Below, piece after piece: positions 49,820-59,668 of a stretch of DNA of 64,000 nt. Below the pieces are notes generated by a model. It worked only from the letters and a program-made list of their open reading frames with translations. It did not search any database and was not told the DNA's origin. Position numbers and translations under genes: made by a program. The stretch is from a virus, in the IMG/VR virus record IMGVR_UViG_3300003691_000002, positions 24,691 through 88,690 of that record. One strand, written 5' to 3'. Every line of letters begins with the position of its first letter. The first letter of the stretch is position 1.

Positions 49820-51230
49820 AGAGATAGAGTATAACAAAGATTTGCTATTTGAAGGTGTTACTGAAATGGCAGAGGCTGTAGGTTCTACTATGGGACCTTA
49901 TGGTAAAACAATTATTATTAAAGATGAGACAGGAACACCTAAAATTACTAAAGATGGTGTTTCAGTGGCTAAGTCTGTTTATTTTCATAACCCTATAAAG
50001 TATACAGGAGCTATTTTGGCTAAACAAGCAGCTATGAAAACAGTAGAAGAAGCAGGAGATGGAACCACTGCTACTACAGTTATTTTAAATAAACTTATAA
50101 ATAATAAAACCTTACAAGAACTAGATGAAAAAACAAGGCTAAAATATTTCAATGAAATAGAAGAAACTGTATATAAATATTTAAATAAAATAGCTACCAA
50201 AGTTAATCATTACGACTCAGACCTAATAGAAAATTTAGCAGCTGTATCTTCTAATGATTCCTATATTGGTAAGCTGATATCGGTTGCTTTTAAACCTACA
50301 GACAATGTAGTAGTTAAAAAAACAGATAAAACTCAGGACTCTGTTAAGACTGTTAATGGTATGAATATACCTACTGGGATATTTGATAATGCTTTTATTA
50401 ATGATCCTAAAACACAGTCTGTAGTGTATGATAAATGTCATTTTATTCTAATCAATGAACATGTAGATAATTTAAAAAAATATGCTGATTTTTTAGAAAA
50501 AATAACTGAAGATAATCCTTTACCTGTTATTATTATGGCAGAGCATTTTTCAGACTCTGTTATTAATCAATTAAGAAGTGTTTATAATAGTGGTACTTTA
50601 AAACTTGCTCTTATAAAAACCCCTGGGTATGCTGAACATAGACAAAACTTAATAAAAGACTTTAGTAAAACTATAGCTCCTGAAGTTAATCCTTTTCTAA
50701 AAGCAGTTCATTATGGGGTTATTAATTCTATTGTAGCCAGTAAAAAAGAAGTTGTTATTCAGTATGACAGGGATACCTCTGCAGATAACTATTTAAAAGA
50801 GCTTAAAAAAATAGAAGAAACTGGATATACTAAAGAGCTTTTACAACGTCGTATACAAATGTTAGAATCATCTTTGTCTGTTATTGAAGTAGGAGCAGAC
50901 ACTGTGGTAGAGTTAGATGAAAAATACGATAGAATAGAAGATGCAGTATTAGCAGTTAAATGCGCTATAGAAGAAGGATATGTAGCAGGTAGAGGAAGTG
51001 CTTTACAATTGTATGTTCAAAAATTTGGAAATAGCAATCCAGTAGCTTCTTCTTTACTTGCTCCTACTACTTGGATTTATAACAATGCAGGCGAAAGTAT
51101 AGAGTATAAAAATTCAGAAGAGCTTTTACAAGAAGGTATTATAGACCCTGTAAAAGTAATTAAAACTGCTGTTAAAAATGCTTTTTCTGTAGCTAAAACT
51201 ATGCTAAATACTAAAGCAATTATTGTATGA
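49797..51230 (+). CDS. groEL: GroEL-type chaperonin, phage-encoded
   Basis: 477 aa versus about 545 for bacterial GroEL. ATPase residues are kept: MGPYGK, TKDGVSVAK (Asp52 equivalent) and EAGDGTTATT (Asp87 in the same position), plus DAVLAVKCAIEEGYVAGRGSA near the C-terminus with the hydrolytic Asp. The apical-domain region is shortened and the Gly-Gly-Met tail is missing. It lies directly before terL, with ATGA-type overlap to it, so expression is tied to capsid assembly, and the capsid protein is its likely client. Confidence 0.93.
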   Translation: MKTSTDFKEIEYNKDLLFEGVTEMAEAVGSTMGPYGKTIIIKDETGTPKITKDGVSVAKSVYFHNPIKYTGAILAKQAAMKTVEEAGDGTTATTVILNKLINNKTLQELDEKTRLKYFNEIEETVYKYLNKIATKVNHYDSDLIENLAAVSSNDSYIGKLISVAFKPTDNVVVKKTDKTQDSVKTVNGMNIPTGIFDNAFINDPKTQSVVYDKCHFILINEHVDNLKKYADFLEKITEDNPLPVIIMAEHFSDSVINQLRSVYNSGTLKLALIKTPGYAEHRQNLIKDFSKTIAPEVNPFLKAVHYGVINSIVASKKEVVIQYDRDTSADNYLKELKKIEETGYTKELLQRRIQMLESSLSVIEVGADTVVELDEKYDRIEDAVLAVKCAIEEGYVAGRGSALQLYVQKFGNSNPVASSLLAPTTWIYNNAGESIEYKNSEELLQEGIIDPVKVIKTAVKNAFSVAKTMLNTKAIIV

Positions 51231-53482
51231 TAGAAATGAATAAATACCAAACCCCTTTATCTAAAGAGCTTCAAGAAGAAACTCCAAAGGAGGTTTGGGA
51301 CAATGTTTTAGAATATATATCACAAGTCAAATTTATTCAAAATTTAATAGATAAAGATCGTAAGTATGTCAAAGACTTACCTGTGGCTACTTATAAAAAT
51401 AGCAAAGGAGAAGATATAGAATATGAAGATGGTAGGAAACACATAGATATTACTCAGCCCCATATTTTAGAGGATATGGATTATTTTAGAGAAGCTGCTA
51501 TTAATTTTAAAAAAAATGGTAGATACACTAATTTAGTTCCTAATAGTAATCCTCGCTCAGAGTATGGACAATTTTGGAAAGAAGAGCTACGTCGATGGGA
51601 GTATGGATTAGTTAGACCAGATGGGGAATGGATTCCAGGGGAATTATATTTTTACTGGAACTATTCCCAAATCTGGATGGGAGATCAAAGAGACAAAGAA
51701 AAAACCTCTAAGCGGGGTCAAAGGGTAAAAGAATTCCCTAAGCCTTGGTTAGGGGATTATTTGTTTTTTCATTATGTAGATCAAGCCAAGGAAAGGGGTA
51801 TGCATGGAAAGCTTCTTAAAGCAAGGGGTGTAGGATTTTCATTTAAAGCAGGAGCTTGGTCACCTCGTAATATGTATGTGCATAGAGGAGAAGGTAATCC
51901 TAATTTCCACCTTGCTTCTGATAAAACATTCTTATCTGGAGATAAAGGTATATGGGGTAAAGTATTGGCTACTCTTGATTTTATAGCAGATAACACTCCA
52001 CTTCCTCGTATGAGGCTTGTGGATGGTAAAAGAGCTATGGAGGTTCAGTTAGGATATGAAGATGAATATGGTCGTCGTAGAGGAGTATTATCTTCTGTAT
52101 TTGGCATATCTTTAAAAGATAATCCTGACAAAGCAAGGGGTATTAGGGGTCCTTTTATTCATTATGAAGAAGATGGGTTATTCCCTAACTTAGAAAAAGC
52201 TTGGAACGTAAATAGACAAGCTGTGGAAGATGGGGGACTTGCTACAGGATTTATGCTTGCTGGAGGTACTGGTGGAGTTGAAGGTGCTTCTTTTGAAGGT
52301 TCAGAAAAATTATTTTATAAACCAGAAGCTTATAATATTTATGGTATACCCAATGTATATGATAGAAATACAGATGGGCAAACTAATTGTGGGTTTTTCT
52401 GGGGTGCTTATTTAAATCGTAATTTATGCTATGACCAGGAAAATGGAGAAACTGATGTTATTAAAGCATTAATAGAAATTTGCACAGAAAGGTTTAAAAT
52501 TAAATATAGCTCCTCTGACGCATTGGCTTTAACGCAGAAAAAAGCAGAGCTACCAATTACTCCTCAAGAAGCTGTTATGCGCACAGAAGGAACTGTTTTC
52601 CCTGTGGCAGAGCTTAAAGAATACCTTGAAAACATAATGGTAAAAAGAGATTCTTTCCTAGCTGAACATTATGTAGGAGAACTTATTACTAATCCAGCAG
52701 GTATAATAGAATGGAGACCTACAGATAAACATCCTATTCGTTCTTATGATGTTACAGGAGATAGAACGGGTTGTTTAGAAATATTTGAAATGCCTAAAAC
52801 AGGAGCAGAAGGAAATATTGTAAGAGGTAGATATATAGCAGGAATTGACCCTATTGATGCTGATACTGGTCCTTCTTTATTTAGTATGCTTGTAATGGAT
52901 ACTTTTACAGATAGAATAGTAGCAGAATATTCAGGTAGACCACGTACAGCTAATGAAGCTTATGAAATAGCTTTAAAAACTTTAAAGTTTTATAATGCAG
53001 AAGCAAACTATGAGATGAACTTAAAAGGGTTATTTTCTTATTTTGATAAACATAATGCACTACATTACTTGGCAGATACTCCGCAAATATTAAAAGATAT
53101 GGAGCTTGTAAAAGCTACTAACCTCTATGGTAATAAAGCTAAAGGAACTAGAGCTAACGCTCAAATAAATTCCTGGGGAAGATTACTTCAAGCGGATTGG
53201 CAAAGGAGTAAAGCTTATGGAGCTGATGATGATCCTAGATTAAATCTTCATAAAATAAGATCGTTAGCTTACCTTGAAGAATGTATAAAATGGAATCCAG
53301 ATGGTAACTTTGATAGGGTATCTGCAGGAGTAATGTTGTTTATACTTAGAGAAGATAGAGTCAAAAGAACAGAAAGTGCTAGAAAGAATAATGAGCAAGT
53401 AGGAACAAAACTAGCAAATGATCCATTTTTTAAGAAAAATTATAAAATAAACGGATATAATGATATAATTATGGATATATAA
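51227..53482 (+). CDS. terL: Terminase large subunit
   Basis: 751 aa. ATPase motif KARGVGFSFKAG near residue 197 (deviant Walker A), Walker B GPFIHYEEDG near 309, and nuclease motif AGIDPIDADTG near 538 with later Asp residues (FDKHNA, ADDDPR). It cuts and pumps DNA into the procapsid. Length and the RGVGFS-type Walker A fit crAss-like TerL. No small terminase subunit was recognised. Confidence 0.92.
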   Translation: MIEMNKYQTPLSKELQEETPKEVWDNVLEYISQVKFIQNLIDKDRKYVKDLPVATYKNSKGEDIEYEDGRKHIDITQPHILEDMDYFREAAINFKKNGRYTNLVPNSNPRSEYGQFWKEELRRWEYGLVRPDGEWIPGELYFYWNYSQIWMGDQRDKEKTSKRGQRVKEFPKPWLGDYLFFHYVDQAKERGMHGKLLKARGVGFSFKAGAWSPRNMYVHRGEGNPNFHLASDKTFLSGDKGIWGKVLATLDFIADNTPLPRMRLVDGKRAMEVQLGYEDEYGRRRGVLSSVFGISLKDNPDKARGIRGPFIHYEEDGLFPNLEKAWNVNRQAVEDGGLATGFMLAGGTGGVEGASFEGSEKLFYKPEAYNIYGIPNVYDRNTDGQTNCGFFWGAYLNRNLCYDQENGETDVIKALIEICTERFKIKYSSSDALALTQKKAELPITPQEAVMRTEGTVFPVAELKEYLENIMVKRDSFLAEHYVGELITNPAGIIEWRPTDKHPIRSYDVTGDRTGCLEIFEMPKTGAEGNIVRGRYIAGIDPIDADTGPSLFSMLVMDTFTDRIVAEYSGRPRTANEAYEIALKTLKFYNAEANYEMNLKGLFSYFDKHNALHYLADTPQILKDMELVKATNLYGNKAKGTRANAQINSWGRLLQADWQRSKAYGADDDPRLNLHKIRSLAYLEECIKWNPDGNFDRVSAGVMLFILREDRVKRTESARKNNEQVGTKLANDPFFKKNYKINGYNDIIMDI

Positions 53483-53527
53483 AAGCTATGAATTAAAAAA
53501 ATTACAATAAAAAAAGTAATAAAACCA

Positions 53528-53558
53528 TTGCTTTTAGCTTTTAAATTTCTTATATTTA
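53528..53558 (+). promoter_or_regulatory. Promoter for portal gene
   Basis: TTG (53528-53530), 20 nt, then TATATTTA (53551-53558), followed by the portal ATG at 53577. It lies in a 94-nt gap after terL. One base deviates from TAnnTTTG. Confidence 0.6.
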
Positions 53559-53576
53559 CATGTTTAAACAAAAATA

Positions 53577-55964
53577 ATGGGTAGAATTAATTCACTTAAT
53601 GCTCCTCCACAAAGACTTCCTTGGAGTAAAAAAACTAAAGAGTGGAGGAAAGAAAACTTAGACAGTGCGGATAAGCATTCTTTTTATCACAATGAATCTG
53701 TACGCCAAAGTTTAAGGAATAAGATCATAAATTTAAATCTATATAATGGGCTTGTCAATATAAAAGACTTAACTGATGTTGTCAATCCTTTTCATATGGA
53801 TGCTTCTTTTATACCTGATAATATTCCACACCATCCTATTGCAGTACCTAAAATTAACTTACTTGTAGGAGAAGAAAGTAAGCGTAGGTTTGATTGGAAG
53901 TTTGTAGTTAGTAATCCTGACGCTGTTTCTGCTAAAGAAGAGCAAAGACATAAGGCTTTAATGGAAAGACTTGTAGGGTTTGTTAATGCTAATTACTTAG
54001 ATGAAGAAGCAGAAAAGAAATTACAAGAATTAGAAAAATGGTTAAAATATGATTGGCAAGATATGCGTGAACGCATGGCTAATCAAATTGTAAGGCATTA
54101 TTATAAAGAACAAAACTTTCAAGATATATTTTTAAAAGGGTTCAAAGACGCCCTTATAATGGGAGAAGAAATATATCAAATAGATATTGTTCACGATGAA
54201 CCATTACTTCAAAAGCTTAATCCTTTAAAAGTTCATTCAGTAAGAAGTGGTAACTCTGATAGAATAGAGGATTCTTCTATTATAATTATAGAAGACCATT
54301 GGAGTCCTGGTAGAATTGTTGACACTTTTTATGAAGAGTTAAAGCCAGAAGATATTGATTATATTTTAGAATATACTACAACTAAAAGTAGTGGTAGTTA
54401 TGCTGATGACCATAATAATCATGTTCTTTTAAGAGATTCTTTAGAAGGAGTAGAACATCATCATTTATATGAAAATTTATTTTCAATTGCAGAAATAAAC
54501 GGACATTATTTTGGTTCTGACTTTACTGATGAGAATGGTAACATACGAGTATTTAGATGTTATTGGAAGTCTTTAAAGAAAGTAAAAAAAGTAAAATTTT
54601 ATGATGAGATTGGAGAAGTTGATTATAAAATAATGTCAGAAGAATATGTACCAAATAAAGAAATGGGGGAAGAAGCCACTTCTTTATGGGTAAATGAATG
54701 GTGGGAAGGCACTAAGATTGGAAAAGATATATACCTTCAGATGCGACCACGTCCTGTACAATTTAATAAATTTAATAATCCTTCTTATTGTCATCCAGGT
54801 ATTGTAGGACAAATATATAATACAAATCAAAGTAGAGCAGTGTCTTTAATGGACAGAATGAAAAACTACCAGTATATGTATGATGTAATTTGGGATAGGT
54901 TAAATAAAGCTATTGCTACAAATTACGGTAAGATATTTGAACTTGATTTAGCTAAAGTTCCTGCAAACTGGGAAATAGAGAAATGGTTACATTTTGCTAT
55001 TGTAAATAAAATAGCAGTAATAGATTCTTTTAAAGAAGGTACCCAAGGAGCTGCTACTGGTAAATTAGCGGGAGGTATGAATACTCAAGGTGGTAGAGCT
55101 ATTGATATGGAGACTGGAGCTTATATACAGCAACATATCCAGTTACTTGAGTATATTAAAAATGAAATGTCTGAGATTGCAGGAGTAACTAAGCAAAGAG
55201 AAGGAGCAATACATCAGAATGAAACTGCTTCTGGCGTAGAAAGGTCTGTAAACCAATCTTCACATATTACAGAGTATTGGTTCCATCAACACGAACAGGT
55301 AAAGCTAAGAGTATTAGAATGTTTCTTAGAATCTGCTAAAGTTGCTTTAAAAGGAAATAATAAAAAAGTACAAAACATATTAGATGACGAAAGTATACAA
55401 ATCATTAATATTGATGGGGATGCTATTAGCGATATTGACTATGGTGTGGTATGCACTAGTTCGTCTAAAGCGCAAGAGCTAGAAATGTTCCTAAAACAAA
55501 ATGCCCAGGCTTATATGCAAAATGGTGGAAGCTTTACTTCTTTAATGGATATTTACTTTAGTCCTTCACTTGCTGATATGAGGCGTAAATTAGAAATTGC
55601 AGAAGAAGAAGCTTATGCTAGAAATTCTAAACAAGCAGAAGAAGCTAATAAATTAGCACAACAAGCCCAAGCAGATGCTAAAGCTTTAGAAGATGCTAAA
55701 CTAATGCTTGAAGATGTTATGAATCAAAGAGACAATGAAACTAAAATTTATATTGCAGAGCTAGGATTGCTTAATAAAGAGCCTGAAGGGGATGGTATTA
55801 TAGACCCAATGGAGCAAAAGAAGTTTGATCTAGATGTTAAAAAACAAAAAGAAGAGTTAATGATTAAAATGAAAACATTAGATCAAGATATGAAAAAACA
55901 TAAAGATAATGTCAAATTAAAAGAAAAACAATTAGCTAAAAAACCTGCAACAAGCGCAAGTTAA
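53577..55964 (+). CDS. Portal protein
   Basis: 795 aa, the size of crAss-like portals. The order (after TerL and before scaffold and capsid genes) and features such as AVPKINLLVGEESKRRFDWK, an acidic-aromatic central domain, and RDNETKIYIAELGLLNK near the end support it. A long C-terminal helical/coiled-coil barrel-like tail with Gln- and Lys-rich repeats (QAEEANKLAQQAQADAKALE) fits a portal crown. It forms the 12-mer DNA channel. Confidence 0.85.
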   Translation: MGRINSLNAPPQRLPWSKKTKEWRKENLDSADKHSFYHNESVRQSLRNKIINLNLYNGLVNIKDLTDVVNPFHMDASFIPDNIPHHPIAVPKINLLVGEESKRRFDWKFVVSNPDAVSAKEEQRHKALMERLVGFVNANYLDEEAEKKLQELEKWLKYDWQDMRERMANQIVRHYYKEQNFQDIFLKGFKDALIMGEEIYQIDIVHDEPLLQKLNPLKVHSVRSGNSDRIEDSSIIIIEDHWSPGRIVDTFYEELKPEDIDYILEYTTTKSSGSYADDHNNHVLLRDSLEGVEHHHLYENLFSIAEINGHYFGSDFTDENGNIRVFRCYWKSLKKVKKVKFYDEIGEVDYKIMSEEYVPNKEMGEEATSLWVNEWWEGTKIGKDIYLQMRPRPVQFNKFNNPSYCHPGIVGQIYNTNQSRAVSLMDRMKNYQYMYDVIWDRLNKAIATNYGKIFELDLAKVPANWEIEKWLHFAIVNKIAVIDSFKEGTQGAATGKLAGGMNTQGGRAIDMETGAYIQQHIQLLEYIKNEMSEIAGVTKQREGAIHQNETASGVERSVNQSSHITEYWFHQHEQVKLRVLECFLESAKVALKGNNKKVQNILDDESIQIINIDGDAISDIDYGVVCTSSSKAQELEMFLKQNAQAYMQNGGSFTSLMDIYFSPSLADMRRKLEIAEEEAYARNSKQAEEANKLAQQAQADAKALEDAKLMLEDVMNQRDNETKIYIAELGLLNKEPEGDGIIDPMEQKKFDLDVKKQKEELMIKMKTLDQDMKKHKDNVKLKEKQLAKKPATSAS

Positions 55965-56010
55965 AAGCTATAAGAAATCTGTTTAAATTTAAATTAACTT
56001 AAAATTACTA

Positions 56011-56041
56011 TTGACAAATATAATAAAATTGATTATATTTG
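56011..56041 (+). promoter_or_regulatory. Promoter for the scaffold/capsid transcript
   Basis: TTGAC (56011-56015), 18 nt, then TATATTTG (56034-56041), an exact Bacteroidota-type match. A GGGAG ribosome-binding sequence and an ATG follow at 56051-56062. Confidence 0.78.
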
Positions 56042-56059
56042 CTAAATACGGGAGAAATT

Positions 56060-57196
56060 ATGGAAGAACAAAATGACACAGGACTTGATATGAGTCTTTT
56101 CAATTCAGATGGAATTGAATTAAACATGGAGGGGGCTCCAGACGATGTTAAAGATTTTTTAAACACAGAGGAAAAGCCTCCTGAAGAAACGGAAACAGAT
56201 AAAGAAACTGTAGAAGAACCAGAAGATATTAATGCACCTGATGAGGACGAAAGTCCAGAGGACGTAGTCGGGGAAGAAGGTCTAGAGGATGGTAGTGACG
56301 ATGATGATGCTACTTCTCCCAATCTCTTTTCTTCCTTTGCGTCGGAACTTCATTCTGAAGGATTGCTACCATCAATAGACCTTGAAAACACAGAGATTAA
56401 AGATATTAATGATTTAGCTAATGTCTTTAAAACTCAGATGGAAGCACAAACCAAAGAATATCTAGTTAATAAATTAGGGGAAGAAGGTTACGATGCTTTA
56501 GAAAAAGGGGTTAGTTTGGCAGAATACCAAGCATACCAACAAAGAACTACTAATCTAGAAAGTATTACTGATGAAGTTTTAGAACAAAATATAGAACTTG
56601 CTAAAGAAGTTATACTTCAAGATTATATTAATCAAGGCTTAGACCCTGATAGAGCTAAAAGAATTTTAGCAAAAACCATAGATTTAGGAGAAGATCAAGT
56701 ATTAGCAGATGCTAAAGAATCTATGGAGAGTTTGAAAAAGTTTGAAGCTCTAAAATTAGAACACATAAAAGCTGAAAATGAGCAAAGACAATTAGAAATG
56801 GCTCGTCAGCAAGAAAAAATAGATAACGATTTAAAAAACGCTATTTATAAGACACAGGAAATTATCAAAGGTCTCCCCATTACTAAGCAAATGCAAGACC
56901 AGGTTTATAAGTCAATTACAACTATTGTAGATCAAGCACCTGGAGGAGTAAATGAAAACAAGCTAATGAGTGACCGAAGAAAAGATCCTATTAACTTTGA
57001 TACTAAACTATACTATATCTACGAACTTACAAAAGGATTTGAAGATTTTTCAATGTTTGGAAAAGCAGAAAAAAAGAAAGCAGTTTCTGATTTTGAAAAA
57101 GCATTAAAACAAGCAAGAGTAGTAGATAATGGAAATCCCTCATATACACAGGACCCAGAAAGTTATGGTGGTATCGGTTCAGAAATTGTAATATAA
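56060..57196 (+). CDS. Scaffold-like acidic protein
   Basis: 378 aa from the ATG at 56060, preceded by GGGAG eight bases upstream. An in-frame TTG at 56039 falls inside the promoter and is rejected. The first 95 residues are extremely acidic with Asp/Glu runs (ETDKETVEEPEDINAPDEDE). The rest is helical (EMARQQEKIDND-type segments), and the end is TQDPESYGGIGSE. Position directly before the capsid gene and acidic, coiled-coil character fit a scaffold; no assembly protease is visible. Confidence 0.75.
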   Translation: MEEQNDTGLDMSLFNSDGIELNMEGAPDDVKDFLNTEEKPPEETETDKETVEEPEDINAPDEDESPEDVVGEEGLEDGSDDDDATSPNLFSSFASELHSEGLLPSIDLENTEIKDINDLANVFKTQMEAQTKEYLVNKLGEEGYDALEKGVSLAEYQAYQQRTTNLESITDEVLEQNIELAKEVILQDYINQGLDPDRAKRILAKTIDLGEDQVLADAKESMESLKKFEALKLEHIKAENEQRQLEMARQQEKIDNDLKNAIYKTQEIIKGLPITKQMQDQVYKSITTIVDQAPGGVNENKLMSDRRKDPINFDTKLYYIYELTKGFEDFSMFGKAEKKKAVSDFEKALKQARVVDNGNPSYTQDPESYGGIGSEIVI

Positions 57197-57231
57197 TACA
57201 TATTAATATAAATTAAAAAAACAATTAAATT

Positions 57232-58749
57232 ATGAGTTTAGGTAAGTTTGTAATGACCAAAGGTAAAGCTTGGTCTGGGTTGACTCTAAAAAACCATATT
57301 GGTGCTATTTTTGGTAGTCAACCTCAACTGGTTTCTCCTCTTACAACTGTCCTTTTACAAAACTCAGGGATGAAGAATCTGGATACTACTCTTTCACTCT
57401 TTCCAGAGAAAACTCTTGAAACCTCTGATGATTTTGTTTGGAAAGTAGTAGGTAGTGACGAGCGTAATATTCCGCTGGTAGAAGCTAGATACGCAGGTGC
57501 AGTAGTTCAAAGTAGCGACACTGGAGTTGGTGCTGGTCGTACTGTAATTGAGTTAGTATTTGGTGAAAAGTGGTTTACTAAAGTTCATGTGATTGCTGGA
57601 AATTATCCTGATGAGTTCCAGTATCGCATCTTAGAAGAGCCATACGAAGAAGGTGGAAATTATGTTTATGTTGCCGAAGTGTTTGGTGGGCAAGAAACAT
57701 TAAATGGTGTACCTGGAAGTGACTTAGTTGGAGGCGTAAGATTTAGCATTGAGTCTGCTTACGTTGAAGATGAACTGTCTACTGAAGGTGCTGGAATTCA
57801 ATTTACTTCTCCATACTTAATGAGAAACAGCGTATCTACGCTTCGTTTCGAGCATAAAGTATCTGGAGCAATGATTGATATGAAAGTACAGCCAGTATAT
57901 TTTGCAGGTATTGAGACTAGAGACCCTAATACAGGTAAAACACATAAGTCTGTTACCTGGATGCAGGAAGTCTACTGGCAGTTTGAAAAAGCTATGTCAC
58001 GAGTTAAAGCTCGTACGCTTATGTTTGGTAAGACCAACCGTGATGAAAATGGTCGATTCCTTAACAAAGGAAAATCTAATATTGAAATTAAAGCTGGTTC
58101 TGGTATTAGGGAGCAGATGGAAGTATCTAACACTACTTCATATAACATCTTCTCTATCTCAATGCTAGAAGATTTGCTTTACGAACTTTCTGAAGGTAAG
58201 CTAGATTGGGGTGAGCGTAAGTTTATGCTCCGCACTGGAGAAAGAGGTGCTGCCCAATTCCACAGAGCTGTAACTAATGAAGCTTCAGGATGGACTGGTG
58301 TAGGATTTGATAACACCAATACAAATGCTATCCAGAAGACCTCTTCTATGTTCCACCCTAATGCTTACTCTGCTGGATTCCAGTTTACAGAGTGGAAAGC
58401 TCCTAACAACATTCACGTAATGTTGGAAGTAGACCCAATGTATGATGACAAGGTAAGAAACAAAATCTTCCACCCAGATGGAGGTGTAGCTGAGTCTTAT
58501 CGTTATGACATTCTTTACATTGGTTCTATGGAAGAGCCAAACATCCAGAAGATTAAAGTTCGTGGTGATGATGAATTAAGAGGTTACAAAGCTGGTATCA
58601 GAGACCCATTTACAGGTCGTAGAGGAGGAGTAATGCAACACATGGAAGATTCTAGTACTATGACTGCAATGTGCAGCTCTGGTGCAATGGTAAAAGATTC
58701 TTCTCGTACTGCTACTCTTAAACCTTCTATTCTGGCTGTAGTAGCTTAA
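57232..58749 (+). CDS. Major capsid protein
   Basis: 505 aa, in the range of crAss-like major capsid proteins. It follows the scaffold-like gene and carries ordered beta/alpha sequence (TLRFEHKVSGAMIDMKVQPVYF-type strands, FQFTEWKAPNNIHVMLEVDP). It is visibly more GC-rich at third positions (TTC, AAC, CGT) than its neighbours, as expected for the most highly translated gene. HK97 fold is inferred from position and size. Confidence 0.85.
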   Translation: MSLGKFVMTKGKAWSGLTLKNHIGAIFGSQPQLVSPLTTVLLQNSGMKNLDTTLSLFPEKTLETSDDFVWKVVGSDERNIPLVEARYAGAVVQSSDTGVGAGRTVIELVFGEKWFTKVHVIAGNYPDEFQYRILEEPYEEGGNYVYVAEVFGGQETLNGVPGSDLVGGVRFSIESAYVEDELSTEGAGIQFTSPYLMRNSVSTLRFEHKVSGAMIDMKVQPVYFAGIETRDPNTGKTHKSVTWMQEVYWQFEKAMSRVKARTLMFGKTNRDENGRFLNKGKSNIEIKAGSGIREQMEVSNTTSYNIFSISMLEDLLYELSEGKLDWGERKFMLRTGERGAAQFHRAVTNEASGWTGVGFDNTNTNAIQKTSSMFHPNAYSAGFQFTEWKAPNNIHVMLEVDPMYDDKVRNKIFHPDGGVAESYRYDILYIGSMEEPNIQKIKVRGDDELRGYKAGIRDPFTGRRGGVMQHMEDSSTMTAMCSSGAMVKDSSRTATLKPSILAVVA

Positions 58750-58777
58750 TAAAATGTATATTAACTAAGTAAGATAC

Positions 58778-58796
58778 GGGGAGCTTAGTGCTCCCC
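58778..58796 (+). terminator. Hairpin after the capsid gene
   Basis: GGGGAGC and GCTCCCC pair around TTAGT. There is no clean T-run, so it may be a weak terminator or an mRNA 3' stabiliser that raises capsid expression. Confidence 0.6.
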
Positions 58797-58822
58797 AAAT
58801 CTTATGATTTAAAGGGAGAAAA

Positions 58823-59668
58823 ATGGAAGAAAAGTTTAAACTACCTTCTCGTAGGGTAACAGTTAAGTTTGTTCCTAGAAAAAAAGGAATGGCTGCAAAT
58901 GTAGATGATAATCATGTAATTGCTGGAGGTATGTTGCCCAATGCAAAAGATACTTTTTATTGTCCATTGCAAAGGTCTGGTGGAATTGCTAACATTTTAA
59001 GTAAAAAAGAAAAAGAATATCTTGAACAAGAACTAGGATTAGACCTTTCTGTTTACGGAGATTTTTGGAAAACTTTTAATGTTAAATTAGGAAAGAGTGA
59101 TGCAGGTAATAGATTTGATACTAGCAATCCTCTTGAATTTATTTCACTAAGAATTTTAGAACAATATACAGATCAAATTGCTCCTTCTTGGAAAGAAAGA
59201 AAAAATAAGCCAAGTTATAAGTATGCTATTACTGAACAAGGGGAAGAGCAAGATGAAAAGAAAATAAAATTAGACTTAAAGAAAGAAGCTTTTAAGAAAT
59301 ATGGTAGAATTGAAGAAGATAAAGATGCTTTGATTGGTGTTCTTAAACTTCTGGAAAATAAACCAATTTCTAAAGAGTCCAAACTTTCTTGGATTCAAGG
59401 ACAAGTAGAAGCTTTCTTAGATCAACATCCTGGAAAGTTTGTACAACTTATGACTGACCCTTATTTAGAAACTAAATTGCTTTTAAATAAAGCTGTTGAA
59501 GCAGGGGCAGTTAAAAAGAATGGAAATTCTTATAGAACTATTGATGGATTAGATTTGTGCAATTCTGGGCAAAAACCTACCTTTAATAATGCTGTAAGAT
59601 TTTTAAATGAAGATAAAAACCAAGAAGTAAGACTTCTTATTGAGTCTAGAATTGAAAACAGTAACTAA
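58823..59668 (+). CDS. Structural/connector protein, 281 aa
   Basis: Preceded by a good ribosome-binding site (AAAGGGAGAAAA). VTVKFVPRKKGMAANVDDNH, then LSKKEKEYLEQELGLDLSVY, and a basic C-terminal half. Position directly behind the capsid gene and overlap with the next gene suggest a head-tail joining or ring protein. Not recognised further. Confidence 0.65.
   Translation: MEEKFKLPSRRVTVKFVPRKKGMAANVDDNHVIAGGMLPNAKDTFYCPLQRSGGIANILSKKEKEYLEQELGLDLSVYGDFWKTFNVKLGKSDAGNRFDTSNPLEFISLRILEQYTDQIAPSWKERKNKPSYKYAITEQGEEQDEKKIKLDLKKEAFKKYGRIEEDKDALIGVLKLLENKPISKESKLSWIQGQVEAFLDQHPGKFVQLMTDPYLETKLLLNKAVEAGAVKKNGNSYRTIDGLDLCNSGQKPTFNNAVRFLNEDKNQEVRLLIESRIENSN

Noticed and set aside
56008-56322. Minus-strand Ser-rich 104-aa ORF
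   Set aside because: It is the reverse reading of the Asp/Glu-rich start of the scaffold-like gene and spans its promoter.
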